From: Pseudomonadota bacterium
Lineage (GTDB): Bacteria; Pseudomonadota; Alphaproteobacteria; Rhizobiales; Aestuariivirgaceae
Direction: 5' to 3'
Assembly (NCBI GenBank): GCA_020161855.1
Contig: JAIUNJ010000006.1
Location: 62,001 to 126,000 of the forward strand
Length of the DNA: 64,000 nt
Position 1 is the stretch's first letter. Each line of letters starts with the position of its first letter. The translations under genes and the position numbers were made by a program. Below are positions 34,241-43,657 of this stretch, piece after piece. A model generated the notes under the pieces. The model was given only the letters and a program-made list of their open reading frames with translations. It had not been told where the DNA came from and made no database searches.

Positions 34241-34465
34241 TTATTCCGCGAGCTCTTTCATTGCGTTTGGATAGGTGCGCATGAACTTGCGCGCCGCATC
34301 GACCGCCTTCTCAAAATCCGGATCATAGGGTGATATCTCGAAGCCACGCGGTGTACGCACCGCATAGACTTGATCGCCCTCGCCAAGACCCAAATCCTTG
34401 GCCAGTTCAGAAACGGTCAACGTCAGAGAGTTGCCGACTTTGCGGATAACCATGGGCTTGTTCAT
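34241..34465 (-). CDS. AbrB/MazE/SpoVT family antitoxin
   Basis: This 74-residue protein opens MNKPMVIRKVGNSLTLTVSEL, the swapped-hairpin AbrB DNA-binding motif, and has a C-terminal segment (FEISPYDPDFEKAVDAARKFM) that should bind the toxin. It precedes the doc gene on the same strand, so the pair forms a type II toxin-antitoxin module. The classic P1 partner of Doc is Phd, but AbrB-type partners are known. It is expected to repress its own promoter, where TATAAT lies at 34491-34496 (minus strand). Confidence 0.9.
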   Translation of the reverse strand: MNKPMVIRKVGNSLTLTVSELAKDLGLGEGDQVYAVRTPRGFEISPYDPDFEKAVDAARKFMRTYPNAMKELAE

Positions 34466-34490
34466 TTGCCCAACTTAGTACCGCCAAAGA

Positions 34491-34496
34491 ATTATA
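34491..34496 (-). promoter_or_regulatory. -10 box of the toxin-antitoxin operon
   Basis: ATTATA on the plus strand is TATAAT on the minus strand, 26 bases before the antitoxin ATG. No good -35 hexamer was found. The position fits autorepression by the AbrB antitoxin. Confidence 0.45.
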
Positions 34497-34508
34497 CAAC
34501 CCGTAAAA

Positions 34509-35519
34509 CTAGCGCACAGGCGGTGCGTAGAGGATGCCGCCCTTGTTCCAGAGATTGTTGAGACCGCGCTCGATCTTGAGTTTTGAAGATTCACCCAGGT
34601 TGCGGTCAAAGATTTCGCCGTAGTTGCCGACGGCGCTCAGCGCCCGCGACGCCCAGTCATTGTCGAGACCGAGATTGCTGCCAAAGTTGCCCTCCAGTCC
34701 CAGCAGACGGCGGACAGAGGCCTTCTTCGACTTCTCCTTGGCCTCAGCCACATTGACGCCGCGCAACGATTCCTCTTCGGCATCGATCAGCGCAAAAAGC
34801 GTCCAGCGCGCGATATTGAACCACTGCTCGTCACCGGCGCGAACCGCAGGCCCCAGCGGCTCCTTGGAAATCACTTCCGGCAGAATGATGTGCTCCTCAG
34901 GCTTCTTGAGGCGGAGGCGAACGGCATAGAGCTGCGACTGATCCGTCGTATAGGCATCGCACTTGCCAGCCTCATAGGCAGCAACGGCTTCGTCGATGCT
35001 CGGGAAGGTCTGCGCCACATAGGCCATGTCCTTCTCGCGGAAGAAGTCGCCGACATTAACCTCGGTCGTGGTGCCGCTGACGGTGCATATCGAAGCCTGG
35101 CTCATGGCGAACACGGAGGTAATCCCCGCCAGCTTGGGAACGAGGAAACCCTGGCCATCATGATAGCTCACGCCGACAAACCGGAATGGCAGTGCCGTCT
35201 CGCGCTCCATGGTCCAGGTTGTGTTGCGCGCCAGCAAATCAATGGCGCCCGACTTCAGCGTATCAAAACGATTCTGGGCCGTAAGCCCAACAAACTCGAC
35301 CTTTCCCGCATCGCCTAGCACAGCCGCGGCGAGCGCCCTGCAATAGTCAACATCAAAGCCAACCCAGCTCCCATCTGCCTGCTTCTCGGCGAAGCCGAGA
35401 AGGCCGGTGTTGACGCCGCATTTCAGCACGCCGCGCGCCTTGACCTCGTCCAGGGTCCCCGCCTGCGACAGGCCTGTGCAGGCAATAAGGGCGAGGAACA
35501 GAGCGGCAAGTTTCTTCAT
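34509..35519 (-). CDS. amino acid ABC transporter substrate-binding protein (AapJ/BztA-like)
   Basis: The protein has 336 residues. A signal peptide (MKKLAALFLALIACTGLSQAG) precedes a periplasmic binding fold with TLDEVKARGVLKCGVNTGLLGFA, DGSWVGFDVDYCRALAAAVLGD and LLARNTTWTMERE, characteristic of general L-amino acid binding proteins. The permease and ATPase genes of the Aap operon are absent, so it is an orphan component here or duplicates one elsewhere. The ATG at 35519 was chosen because the upstream frame lacks a signal peptide. Confidence 0.92.
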   Translation of the reverse strand: MKKLAALFLALIACTGLSQAGTLDEVKARGVLKCGVNTGLLGFAEKQADGSWVGFDVDYCRALAAAVLGDAGKVEFVGLTAQNRFDTLKSGAIDLLARNTTWTMERETALPFRFVGVSYHDGQGFLVPKLAGITSVFAMSQASICTVSGTTTEVNVGDFFREKDMAYVAQTFPSIDEAVAAYEAGKCDAYTTDQSQLYAVRLRLKKPEEHIILPEVISKEPLGPAVRAGDEQWFNIARWTLFALIDAEEESLRGVNVAEAKEKSKKASVRRLLGLEGNFGSNLGLDNDWASRALSAVGNYGEIFDRNLGESSKLKIERGLNNLWNKGGILYAPPVR

Positions 35520-35586
35520 GAGGACAATCCTGATTTGTGGGCCGCAGCCTACCGCGTGTTGCAGGCGATTCCAAGCAAGGCTGCCT

Positions 35587-36312
35587 TCATCCGCCAAGCC
35601 AGTCCACAGCGGCTGAAACGTCAGAGACAACCGTGCAAGGCGGCTTGAAGGGCCGCCCAATCATGACGACAGTGACACCCAGAAGTTCCGCCGCATCAAG
35701 CTTTGCAGCGGTGGCGCTGCCGCCTGAGTTCTTCGTCACGAGGTGGCTGGTATGGTTTGCCTGCATCAACGCAACTTCGCTGTCCACGGTGTAGGGCGGG
35801 CGCTGCAACAGCAGTTGCCAATGCGGCGGCATGGGCGTTGCCGCCGGTTCAATGGTGCGGATGACGCCCGAGATATCCTTGCGCGCGAGGAAGGACAGCA
35901 GGCCGCGATGCCCGGTGGTGATCAATGCACGCGCCTGTGATGGAAGAACCTGTGCTGCCTCGTCGATGCTGCCGACCATAAGCCACCGGTCCCGCAGAGG
36001 CCATGCCGGCCGTTCCAGCCGCAACAGCGGAATGGACAGAAGGCGCGCAGCATCGTGTCCATGCGCAGACATGTTTGAGGCGAAGGGATGCGTCGCGTCG
36101 ATCAGATGGGTGATGCCGTTGTGGCGCAGATAGTCGACAAGACCCTCCGTGCCACCAAAGCCGCCGCGGCGAATTTCGCCGGGCGGGAGAAGTGGTGATT
36201 GCGTCACGCCCGCCAGAGACGTAATGGCGTGCACGCCCTTCTCGTGAAGCTGTGCAGCAAGGTCGCGGGCCTCGGACGTACCGGCCAGGATCAGAACGCG
36301 CCTAGCCGGCAT
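35587..36312 (-). CDS. cobK: precorrin-6A reductase
   Basis: This 241-residue CobK/CbiJ protein performs NADPH- or NADH-dependent reduction of precorrin-6A (or the cobalt form). Diagnostic features are the start [19 protein letters not shown], then [14 protein letters not shown] near residue 80, ITTGHRGLL and [19 protein letters not shown] near the end. The ATG at 36312 overlaps the cbiD stop by 11 bases. It is the last gene of the minus-strand cbiD-cobK unit in the second cobalamin block. Confidence 0.95.
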   Translation of the reverse strand: MPARRVLILAGTSEARDLAAQLHEKGVHAITSLAGVTQSPLLPPGEIRRGGFGGTEGLVDYLRHNGITHLIDATHPFASNMSAHGHDAARLLSIPLLRLERPAWPLRDRWLMVGSIDEAAQVLPSQARALITTGHRGLLSFLARKDISGVIRTIEPAATPMPPHWQLLLQRPPYTVDSEVALMQANHTSHLVTKNSGGSATAAKLDAAELLGVTVVMIGRPFKPPCTVVSDVSAAVDWLGG

Positions 36313-37342
36313 GGGCCATGACCTTCCCCGCTCGATCGACAATCATCACGTCGGCGCGGATCCCTGCTCCCTCAAGCATGCTGTTGACGTGGCGAAGCGC
36401 TTCACCGGCCACCTGCTGTGCGATTGCGGGTCCTGCAAGCTCGAGCACCTGCTGCGCGGTATTGGCGCCTCGCACCGCATCGGCCAGTCCGGCCGGCATT
36501 CGTGCTGCCAGCCAGTCAAAATCAACCTGGCTCCTGCCCGAATGCAAATCCATGGCCCCTTGCGCAAGCTTGGTGATCTTGCCGAAACCACCCCCGATGG
36601 TGACGCGTGGCACGGGATGCAGGCGAAGATACTTGAGAAGGCCTCCCGCGAAGTCTCCCATGTCGAGCATCGCCTCAAGGGGAAGATCATAATGCGCACG
36701 AACAGTATCTTCCGACGTGGAGCCCGTGCAACCCGCCACATGGGCCAGGCCATTGGCGCGTGCGACATCGATGCCGCGATGAATGGATGCGATCCAGGCC
36801 GCGCAGGAGAAGGGATTGACAATGCCCGTCGTGCCAAGGATCGAAAGTCCGCCGACAATACCGAGACGCGGATTCCAGGTCTTGGCGGCAAGCGCCTCAC
36901 CACCCGGAATCGAGATTTCAATCTCGGCTCCGCCGCCCAGTTCCTCGACCACGCGCGTCATCATCGCCCGCGGCACCGGATTGATCGCGGGTTCGCCCGG
37001 CGCAACGGGAAGCCCAGGCTTGGTCACGCGCCCCACGCCCTCGCCCGCCCGGAACGAAATGCCGGAAGGTAGGCGCCGCACGCGCGCGATCACAGTTGCG
37101 CCATGGGTGACATCCGGATCGTCGCCGGCATCCTTGACGATCCCTGCCCTGGCCCAGTCGCCATCCCGTTCTTCCAGCGTGAGGGCAAATGCGACCTGCT
37201 GGCCCTTCGGCAGGGTGATGCTGACAGGGTCCGGGAAAGTCCCGGTCTTGAGAGCGACAAGCGCCGCCTTGGTTGCGGCGGTGGCGCAGGCCCCTGTCGT
37301 CCAGCCGCGCCGCAATGTCTGTTCTGGCTTTTCCGCCCGCAT
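36302..37342 (-). CDS. cbiD: cobalt-precorrin-5B C1-methyltransferase CbiD
   Basis: The protein has 346 residues from the ATG at 37342. The motif [21 protein letters not shown] lies close to the N-terminus, where CbiD proteins begin. [24 protein letters not shown] and [21 protein letters not shown]-like segments follow. CbiD is a cobalt-early (anaerobic-type) enzyme; the aerobic route uses CobF instead, so it agrees with the presence of CbiX and CbiG. Upstream frame continues to 37462 but that region overlaps cobA and is not conserved. The start is only 21 bases from the divergent cobA ATG. Confidence 0.94.
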   Translation of the reverse strand: MRAEKPEQTLRRGWTTGACATAATKAALVALKTGTFPDPVSITLPKGQQVAFALTLEERDGDWARAGIVKDAGDDPDVTHGATVIARVRRLPSGISFRAGEGVGRVTKPGLPVAPGEPAINPVPRAMMTRVVEELGGGAEIEISIPGGEALAAKTWNPRLGIVGGLSILGTTGIVNPFSCAAWIASIHRGIDVARANGLAHVAGCTGSTSEDTVRAHYDLPLEAMLDMGDFAGGLLKYLRLHPVPRVTIGGGFGKITKLAQGAMDLHSGRSQVDFDWLAARMPAGLADAVRGANTAQQVLELAGPAIAQQVAGEALRHVNSMLEGAGIRADVMIVDRAGKVMAHAG

Positions 37343-37363
37343 AACGCATGGGTATAAGGGGCC

Positions 37364-38230
37364 ATGAGCCACACGCCAACGAAAAGCGCCAGTGCATGGG
37401 AGGGGATCGACCAGGCAACAGGTTTTGCCCGCCTCGACCATGAGGCCTTCCCTGTTTTCCATCCGGGAACGGTCTGGCTGGTGGGAGCAGGACCTGGTGC
37501 ACCGGGGCTCATGTCACTCCTCGCCTATCACGCCATGCAGAACTGCGATGTGGTCGTTTATGATGCGCTGGTGAACCCCGACATCCTGCGCTGGGTGCGG
37601 GTCGGTGCCGAACTCGAATATGCGGGCAAGCGCGGCGGCAAGCCCTCACCGGTACAGCGTGACATCTCGCTTCGCCTCATCGAACTGGCGGGCCAGGGCA
37701 AGCGCGTGCTGCGGCTCAAGGGCGGCGACCCCTTCATGTTCGGGCGCGGTGGAGAGGAAAGCCAGACGCTGGCCAAATCGGGCGTTGTTTTCCGCATCGT
37801 GCCGGGCATCACGTCGGGCGTTGGCGGGCTGGCCTATGCCGGTGTTCCCGCCACCCATCGCGACACCAATCATGCCGTGATCTTCCTCACCGGCCACGAC
37901 GCCACCGGCCAGATGCCAGCCAACGTGAACTGGCAGGCTGTGGCAACCGCCTCACCCGTGATTGTCATGTACATGGCGGTCAAAAACCTCGGCGACATTG
38001 CAGGCGCGCTCATGGCCGGTGGGCGCCCCGCCGATGATCCCGTGACGATTATCTCCAACGCCAGCATGCCGCAGCAGCAAGTGGCAGCGACAACACTCAC
38101 AGAAGCGGGTCGGTTCGTCGCCGAGAATGAACCACCGACACCCGCGATCGTTGTTGTCGGCCATGCCAGTGACTGGCGCCCCCTGCTCGACTGGTACGGC
38201 GCCGCCGAGCGGGAGAACCGTATTGGCTAA
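37364..38230 (+). CDS. cobA: uroporphyrinogen-III C-methyltransferase
   Basis: The protein has 288 residues. After about 35 residues of extra N-terminus, the SUMT core begins with [22 protein letters not shown] and contains [27 protein letters not shown] and [21 protein letters not shown]. It methylates C-2 and C-7 of uroporphyrinogen III to make precorrin-2, the branch to cobalamin and siroheme. No CysG dehydrogenase/ferrochelatase domain is attached. It shares a very short intergenic region with the divergent cbiD. Confidence 0.96.
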   Translation: MSHTPTKSASAWEGIDQATGFARLDHEAFPVFHPGTVWLVGAGPGAPGLMSLLAYHAMQNCDVVVYDALVNPDILRWVRVGAELEYAGKRGGKPSPVQRDISLRLIELAGQGKRVLRLKGGDPFMFGRGGEESQTLAKSGVVFRIVPGITSGVGGLAYAGVPATHRDTNHAVIFLTGHDATGQMPANVNWQAVATASPVIVMYMAVKNLGDIAGALMAGGRPADDPVTIISNASMPQQQVAATTLTEAGRFVAENEPPTPAIVVVGHASDWRPLLDWYGAAERENRIG

Positions 38231-39500
38231 GGCCTTCGTCGTCGCGGGCACGCAGTCCGGGAGCGGCAAGACGTCCGTCACGCTGGGCCTCATCAGGGCC
38301 TTCCGCAATAGTGGCCTGCGCGTGCGGGCTGCAAAGGCGGGGCCCGATTACATCGATCCGGGCTTCCATGCCGCCGCAAGCGGCGCGCCTTGCTTCAATC
38401 TCGATCTCTGGGCCATGGGCCGGGCGACATGTGCAGGCCTTCTGTCAGAGCTTGCAGCAGACTCTGACCTCGTGATCGTCGAGGGCGTGATGGGGCTTTT
38501 CGACGGGCCGCAAGGCGCCGAAGGGTCTACCGCGGACCTCGCGGCCGCGCTGGGCCTTCCCGTGGTGCTGGTGGTCGATTGCTCCCATCAGGCGCAATCG
38601 GTCGCGGCCCTCGTCCACGGCTTCGCCAGCTACAGCAAGGATGTCGAGATGGCCGGCGTCATCCTCAACCGCGTGAAGGGCGACAGGCACGAAAGCCTGC
38701 TGCGCGAGGCATTGCCGCCTTCATGCCCGGTGCTCGGCGTGCTGCGGCAGAGTGACTCAATCAACATGCCTTCGCGGCATCTCGGACTGGTGCAAGCTCA
38801 AGAGAATCAGTCGCTTGAGACCCTCATTGAAAGTGCGGCCGCAGGAGTTGCACGTGAAACATTTCTTGACAAACTGTCTCAAATTGGAACCGACATCACG
38901 AATCAAGCGCCCGGCGTGGCCGTGCCACCACCCGCGCAGCGCATTGCGGTGGCCCGCGATGTTGCCTTCGGTTTCGCCTATCCGCATCTCCTGACGGGTT
39001 GGCGGGCGCAAGGCGCTGCAATCGAAACCTTCTCGCCACTCAATGATGAGCCGCCTCCGGCAGCAGATTTTCTCTTCCTGCCCGGCGGCTATCCGGAACT
39101 CCATGCCGGCACGCTGGCGGCCAACCAGCGCTTCCTCAACGGCCTGCGCAGCTTCACTGGCACCGTCTATGGCGAGTGCGGCGGCTACATGGTGCTGGGC
39201 CAGCGGCTGACCGATGCCGAGGGCCAAGCCCATACCATGGCAGGCCTGCTGCCCGTGGAAACAAGCTTTGCCAAGCCTCGACTCCACCTCGGCTACCGGC
39301 AGCTTGATTGTGCCTCGGGGCCCTTTCCCCGGTCCCTCCGCGGCCATGAGTTCCACTATTCGAGCGGCGCCGTGACGGGCAGCGGCGAGGCGCTCTTCAC
39401 GGTTCGCAATGCCAAGGGCGACGCCTTGCCCCCCATGGGACTTCGCGCAGGCAAGGTCATGGGCTCCTACGCCCACATCGTCGCGGCGGCCCCACGATGA
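38223..39500 (+). CDS. cobB: cobyrinic acid a,c-diamide synthase
   Basis: This encodes 425 residues. An N-terminal ATPase domain with the P-loop [12 protein letters not shown] is followed by a class I glutamine amidotransferase domain with its catalytic cysteine in [11 protein letters not shown]. It amidates the a and c side chains of (hydrogeno)cobyrinate. The start is TTG at 38223 with GGGAG six bases upstream, overlapping the cobA stop by eight bases. Upstream in-frame ATGs lie in cobA and lack a ribosome site. A parS-like sequence is embedded in the linker between domains. Confidence 0.95.
   Translation: MAKAFVVAGTQSGSGKTSVTLGLIRAFRNSGLRVRAAKAGPDYIDPGFHAAASGAPCFNLDLWAMGRATCAGLLSELAADSDLVIVEGVMGLFDGPQGAEGSTADLAAALGLPVVLVVDCSHQAQSVAALVHGFASYSKDVEMAGVILNRVKGDRHESLLREALPPSCPVLGVLRQSDSINMPSRHLGLVQAQENQSLETLIESAAAGVARETFLDKLSQIGTDITNQAPGVAVPPPAQRIAVARDVAFGFAYPHLLTGWRAQGAAIETFSPLNDEPPPAADFLFLPGGYPELHAGTLAANQRFLNGLRSFTGTVYGECGGYMVLGQRLTDAEGQAHTMAGLLPVETSFAKPRLHLGYRQLDCASGPFPRSLRGHEFHYSSGAVTGSGEALFTVRNAKGDALPPMGLRAGKVMGSYAHIVAAAPR
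38846..38861. other. parS-like centromere site
   Basis: The 16-mer AGTTGCACGTGAAACA matches the bacterial parS consensus TGTTNCACGTGAAACA at all but the first base. It lies within cobB, in codons between the two enzyme domains. ParB binds such sites near the chromosome origin, and PopZ (also in this window) anchors the complex. One copy was found in the window. Confidence 0.6.
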
Positions 39501-40954
39501 CGGCCAAGGCCATCATGTTCATGGGCACCGGGTCCGATGTCGGAAAGTCGCTGATCGTGGCGGGGCTGGCGCGGGCCTTTGTCAGGCGCGGCCTGAAGGT
39601 CGCGCCGTTCAAGCCGCAGAACATGTCCAACAATGCCGCCGTCGCCATTGATGGCGGAGAAATCGGAAGGGCCCAGCACCTGCAGGCCCGGGCGGCCCGT
39701 GTTCCGCCCTCGGTTCACATGAACCCGGTTCTGCTCAAGCCCGAAAGCGAAACAGGCGCCCAGGTCATCGTGCAGGGCCAGCGCGGGCAGACCCTCAAGG
39801 CGCGCGACTATTTCAAGGCCCGGCAGAGCTTCATGCCAGCGATCCTAGAGAGCTTTAGCCGCCTGAAGGCGGAGAACGACCTCATACTGGTCGAGGGAGC
39901 GGGAAGCCCGGCGGAAACGAACCTCCGCGACGGCGACCTGGCCAATTTCGGCTTCGCCCAGGCGGGTGGTGTGCCCGCGATTCTCGTCGGCGACATTCAT
40001 CGCGGCGGTGTCATCGCCTCGATTGTCGGCACGCAACAGGTTCTGGGGCCTGCAGACCGCGAACTCCTAAAAGGATTCATAATCAACAAGTTCCATGGCG
40101 ATCCTTCGCTCTTTGATGAAGGGCGCGCCGATATCGGGCGAAGGACCGGTTTGCCATGTCTCGGCGTCGTGCCGCATTTTGAAGGGGCCCGGAAACTACC
40201 CGCCGAAGATGCCCTCGCACTCGAAGAGATGACCGGCGTTACCCGCGACGGCCTCGTCATCTCCGTGCTGCGCCTGCCGCGGATCGCGAATTTCGACGAC
40301 CTCGACCCGCTGCGGCAAGAGCCTGGCATCGCCCTCCGCTTCGTCAATCCGGGCGAAGCCATTCCGGGCGATACACGCCTCGTCATCATTCCGGGCAGCA
40401 AGGCAACGGCGGCCGATCTGGAAGCCCTGCGCCACAACGGCTGGGACATTGACCTTGCCGCCCATGTGCGCCGGGGCGGCCATGTTCTGGGCCTCTGCGG
40501 CGGCTACCAGATGCTGGGGCGAGCCATCCATGACCCGGAAGGGTTGGAGGGGCGAAAGGGCAGCCACACCGGGCTCGGCCTGCTTGACATCGAGACCATG
40601 CTGCTGCCCGGCAAGACGGTGACGGAAACCCGCGCCACGCATGTGGCAAGCGGCACGGACATCACGGCCTACGAAATTCATCTGGGGAACACCACCGGCC
40701 CGGACTGTTCCCGGCCCTTTGCCAAGACGACAACAGGGCCCGATGGCGCCGTCAGCGCCGATGGCCGGATCGCCGGCACCTACCTGCATGGCTGCTTCAC
40801 TGCGGACGGCTACCGCGCGGCCTATCTCGCGGGCCTCGGCGCCGCTGCCGGCGGATTCGCCTACGAGAGCGTGATTGACGAGACGCTTGACCAATTGGCC
40901 ACACTGCTGGAACGCCATCTGGACCTTGGCATGATTCTGGGACTCGCACGCTAG
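39497..40954 (+). CDS. cobQ: cobyric acid synthase
   Basis: This 485-residue enzyme amidates the b, d, e and g side chains of adenosylcobyrinic acid diamide. The ATPase P-loop [17 protein letters not shown] begins the protein, with [23 protein letters not shown]. The glutamine amidotransferase domain is near the end: [19 protein letters not shown] contains the nucleophile, and GTYLHGCF the histidine. The start overlaps the cobB stop (ATGA). It is followed three bases later by cobD/cbiB. Confidence 0.97.
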   Translation: MTAKAIMFMGTGSDVGKSLIVAGLARAFVRRGLKVAPFKPQNMSNNAAVAIDGGEIGRAQHLQARAARVPPSVHMNPVLLKPESETGAQVIVQGQRGQTLKARDYFKARQSFMPAILESFSRLKAENDLILVEGAGSPAETNLRDGDLANFGFAQAGGVPAILVGDIHRGGVIASIVGTQQVLGPADRELLKGFIINKFHGDPSLFDEGRADIGRRTGLPCLGVVPHFEGARKLPAEDALALEEMTGVTRDGLVISVLRLPRIANFDDLDPLRQEPGIALRFVNPGEAIPGDTRLVIIPGSKATAADLEALRHNGWDIDLAAHVRRGGHVLGLCGGYQMLGRAIHDPEGLEGRKGSHTGLGLLDIETMLLPGKTVTETRATHVASGTDITAYEIHLGNTTGPDCSRPFAKTTTGPDGAVSADGRIAGTYLHGCFTADGYRAAYLAGLGAAAGGFAYESVIDETLDQLATLLERHLDLGMILGLAR

Positions 40955-40957
40955 GCC

Positions 40958-41923
40958 ATGACGCTTCTCGACCCACTCCTGCAGCCTGCCCTCGCCCTGC
41001 TCACCGACAGGTTCCTGGGGTATCCGCGCTTGCTCGCAAGCCAGATCGGCCACCCTGTGCAATGGATGGGATGGTTCATCAGCTATCTCGACAGCAAACT
41101 GAACACCACACCGCATGTCCGCAACCTTGCCCGCGTCAACGGGCTCCTCGCCCTCTTCCTTCTGATTTCCGGCGTCTGGGCCGTGTCGGTCATCATCCAC
41201 CTCCTGTGCCAGCTCATCCCGTATGGATTCGTTCTCAATGCCCTGCTGGCCTCGACGCTGATTGCACAGAAGTCGCTGCGCGAGCATGTGAAGGCGGTGG
41301 GACAAGGGCTCAACGTCTCGCTTGCGCAGGGGCGCGCGGCCGTCTCGCACATCGTCGGTCGCGATACGCGGAACCTCGATGTCAGCGGTGTGGTCAAGGC
41401 TGCACTCGAGAGCCTGGCCGAGAACACTGCCGACGGCATCGTGGCGCCAATCTTCTGGTATGCGATCCTCGGCCTGCCGGGGCTGGCGATCTACAAGGCG
41501 ATCAACACCGCTGACTCGATGATCGGCCACAAGACGTTCCAGTATCAGCATTTCGGCTGGGCGGCCGCGCGCTGCGACGACCTCGTGAACCTGCCGGCCT
41601 CACGCCTCACCGCCCTGCTCTTCGCCGCCGCTGCATGGTTTAAGGGCAAGCAGCATGCCCAGAATGCATTGCGCATGGCCTGGCGCGACGCCAGCAAGCA
41701 CCGCTCCCCCAATGCAGGCTGGCCGGAAGCGGCCATGGCGGGTGCACTCGGACTGCGTTTCGGAGGCCCACGCGACTATGACGGCGAGTATGTGAATCTG
41801 CCATACATGGGCGATGGGCGCGATCACTTCCTCCGCCAGGACATCGACCTCGGCCTCAAGCTTTATGACCGCGCCATGTGGGTGCTGCTGGCGGCAGCCA
41901 TCACTCTGGCAGTCGTCCTTTAA
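40958..41923 (+). CDS. cobD: adenosylcobinamide-phosphate synthase CobD/CbiB
   Basis: This 321-residue integral membrane protein attaches the aminopropanol (or its phosphate) to cobyric acid. Family motifs include GYPRLLASQIGHPVQWMG, the DTRNLDVSGVVKAALESLAENTADGIVAP segment and YKAINTADSMIGHK. Several hydrophobic stretches (LLALFLLISGVWAVSVIIHLL; VLLAAAITLAVVL at the end) anchor it. It is the CbiB protein in Salmonella nomenclature. The 3' end overlaps by 23 bases with the convergent cobP gene. Confidence 0.95.
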   Translation: MTLLDPLLQPALALLTDRFLGYPRLLASQIGHPVQWMGWFISYLDSKLNTTPHVRNLARVNGLLALFLLISGVWAVSVIIHLLCQLIPYGFVLNALLASTLIAQKSLREHVKAVGQGLNVSLAQGRAAVSHIVGRDTRNLDVSGVVKAALESLAENTADGIVAPIFWYAILGLPGLAIYKAINTADSMIGHKTFQYQHFGWAAARCDDLVNLPASRLTALLFAAAAWFKGKQHAQNALRMAWRDASKHRSPNAGWPEAAMAGALGLRFGGPRDYDGEYVNLPYMGDGRDHFLRQDIDLGLKLYDRAMWVLLAAAITLAVVL

Positions 41924-42413
41924 GAGCAAGCGGCAGGCCGGCCGCGACGAAGAAGACGTTGTTGGCAATGGCTGCCATGCGCTGGTTGAGAATGCCCTGC
42001 GCGTCGCGAAAGGCGCGCCCAAGAGGCGTTTCGGGTACAAGGCCCATGCCGACCTCGTTCGACACGAGCACCACGCTTGCCTGAAGCCGTGGCAGCATTG
42101 CAGCGAGATCATCCGTGGCGGCCTGCCAATCCTGCCCCGCCAGCAGCACGTTGCTGAGCCACAAGGTCAGGCAGTCAACGAGCACAAAGCGGCCCGGTGC
42201 ATCGATGTCAGCAAGCGTTCCCGTCAGTGCCAGCGGCTCCTCATGCGTCACCCAGAGCGCGCCGCGATCCTGCCGGTGCGTGGCAATGCGGGCCCGCATC
42301 TCGTCGTCGAAAGCCTGTGAAGTGGCGAGGTAGTGGCATTCGCCGCGCGCCAGGCCCTCAGCGAAACGTGACTTGCCGGAACGTGCCCCGCCAAGAACCA
42401 GCGTCGTGCTCAT
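41901..42413 (-). CDS. cobP: adenosylcobinamide kinase / guanylyltransferase
   Basis: This 170-residue CobP/CobU protein has the P-loop LGGARSGKSRFAEGLA at the N-terminus. It also contains THEEPLALT and LVDCLTLWLSNVLL, and the GTP-related VSNEVGMGLVPETPLGRAFRDAQGILNQ. It activates adenosylcobinamide (phosphate) to the GDP form for nucleotide-loop assembly. It is downstream of the DUF1636 gene with an ATGA overlap. cobS/cobV (cobalamin synthase) and cobT are not in the window. Confidence 0.96.
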   Translation of the reverse strand: MSTTLVLGGARSGKSRFAEGLARGECHYLATSQAFDDEMRARIATHRQDRGALWVTHEEPLALTGTLADIDAPGRFVLVDCLTLWLSNVLLAGQDWQAATDDLAAMLPRLQASVVLVSNEVGMGLVPETPLGRAFRDAQGILNQRMAAIANNVFFVAAGLPLALKGRLPE

Positions 42414-42784
42414 GGCTGCACCGGCGGAATGCGCGCGATGAAATGACCGCGCATGGCATCAGGCCATTGGCGGAAAGGCACTTCGCCGCGTTCGCTCGCC
42501 CCGTGAAGATCGAACCAGCCGAGAATGGCTTCGGCCTGCGCAACGGTCGGCACATGGCCACCGGTGACATAACTGAAGCGCTGGTCATCCTGGATGACGA
42601 CGCTGCAAGGCCGGTTGCAGTTCCACAGGCAGGCCTGCGTAACGACCGAGATATCATCGCGGCCCCGTTCTGTCACAAGCCCTTGCAAGGCCTCGGCGAG
42701 CAGGCTGCCAGCAGTCCGGCCAGCGTCGTCGGTCTTGCGGCCATCCTGGAACTTGCATGTGGTGCAGACGACGATCGAGCGCAT
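42410..42784 (-). CDS. DUF1636 family predicted metal/Fe-S binding protein
   Basis: This is a 124-residue protein of the DUF1636 family, common in cobalamin loci. It carries two cysteine groups: CTTC near residue 7 and CLWNCNRPC near residue 56. These fit a thioredoxin-like [2Fe-2S] ferredoxin arrangement. Its start ATG at 42784 gives MRSIVVCTTCKFQDGRK. It is coupled to cobP by overlapping codons, so a role in cobalt or corrinoid handling is likely but unproven. Confidence 0.82.
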   Translation of the reverse strand: MRSIVVCTTCKFQDGRKTDDAGRTAGSLLAEALQGLVTERGRDDISVVTQACLWNCNRPCSVVIQDDQRFSYVTGGHVPTVAQAEAILGWFDLHGASERGEVPFRQWPDAMRGHFIARIPPVQP

Positions 42785-42877
42785 GACAGGGGATGATTTG
42801 CCGTAAACCGAAGAGCAGTGGTATGAACCATCCTCCATGTCGCTCTCCCCCGCCCCTGTCAACGCATCCGTGTCGCC

Positions 42878-43645
42878 ATGAGTTTCAAGCGCATTGCCTT
42901 CGTCGCCTCAGAGTCGCCGCAGGCGCGCCGCGCCCTGCAGGCGTTGCAGAAGCGCCATGGCAAGACCGATCCCGCCGACGCGGACGTGATCGTGGCACTC
43001 GGCGGTGACGGCCACATGCTGCAGACCATGCACCGCTTCGTTTCGACCGGCGCGCCGATCTACGGGATGAACCGTGGTTCGGTCGGCTTCCTGATGAACG
43101 ACTATGGCGAGAAGGATCTTCCTGCCAGGCTGCAAGCGGCCGAGCTGACAACCATTCATCCGCTGCGCATGGTGGCCCTGACACAGGTAGGCGACCGCCA
43201 GACAGCCATTGCCTTCAATGAAGTGTCACTGCTGCGCCAACGTCACCAGGCTGCAAAGATCATGATCTCGGTCGATGGCCAGGTGCGGCTGGAAGAGCTG
43301 GCCTGTGATGGCATTCTCGTTTCAACACCCGTGGGCAGCACTGCCTATAACCTTTCGGCCCACGGGCCGATCCTGCCCATCGGGTCGCCCCTCCTGGCAC
43401 TGACACCAATCAGCGCTTTCCGGCCGCGCCGCTGGCGCGGCGCTGTGCTGCCGCAACGGGCCAAGGTGCTGCTGACCATTCTCGAGCCCGATAAGCGTCC
43501 GGTCGCGGCCGTGGCCGATCACCTTGAAGTCCGGCATGTCGCGTCGGTCGAGATCGCCGAAGACAAGAAGAAGAGCGTGAAAATCCTTTTCGACCCGGGC
43601 CACAGCCTGGCCGAGCGGGTCTTGAACGAACAGTTCAGATACTAG
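42878..43645 (+). CDS. nadK: NAD kinase
   Basis: This 255-residue NadK phosphorylates NAD to NADP with ATP or polyphosphate. The diagnostic [13 protein letters not shown] motif lies near residue 45. [12 protein letters not shown], a conserved NE/S element (AFNEVSLL), and [23 protein letters not shown] follow. The short N-terminus is typical of alphaproteobacterial NadK. It is divergent from the DUF1636 gene, with 93 bases between, and convergent with the DUF2336 gene. Confidence 0.96.
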   Translation: MSFKRIAFVASESPQARRALQALQKRHGKTDPADADVIVALGGDGHMLQTMHRFVSTGAPIYGMNRGSVGFLMNDYGEKDLPARLQAAELTTIHPLRMVALTQVGDRQTAIAFNEVSLLRQRHQAAKIMISVDGQVRLEELACDGILVSTPVGSTAYNLSAHGPILPIGSPLLALTPISAFRPRRWRGAVLPQRAKVLLTILEPDKRPVAAVADHLEVRHVASVEIAEDKKKSVKILFDPGHSLAERVLNEQFRY

Positions 43646-43657
43646 CCGGGCTGGCCG

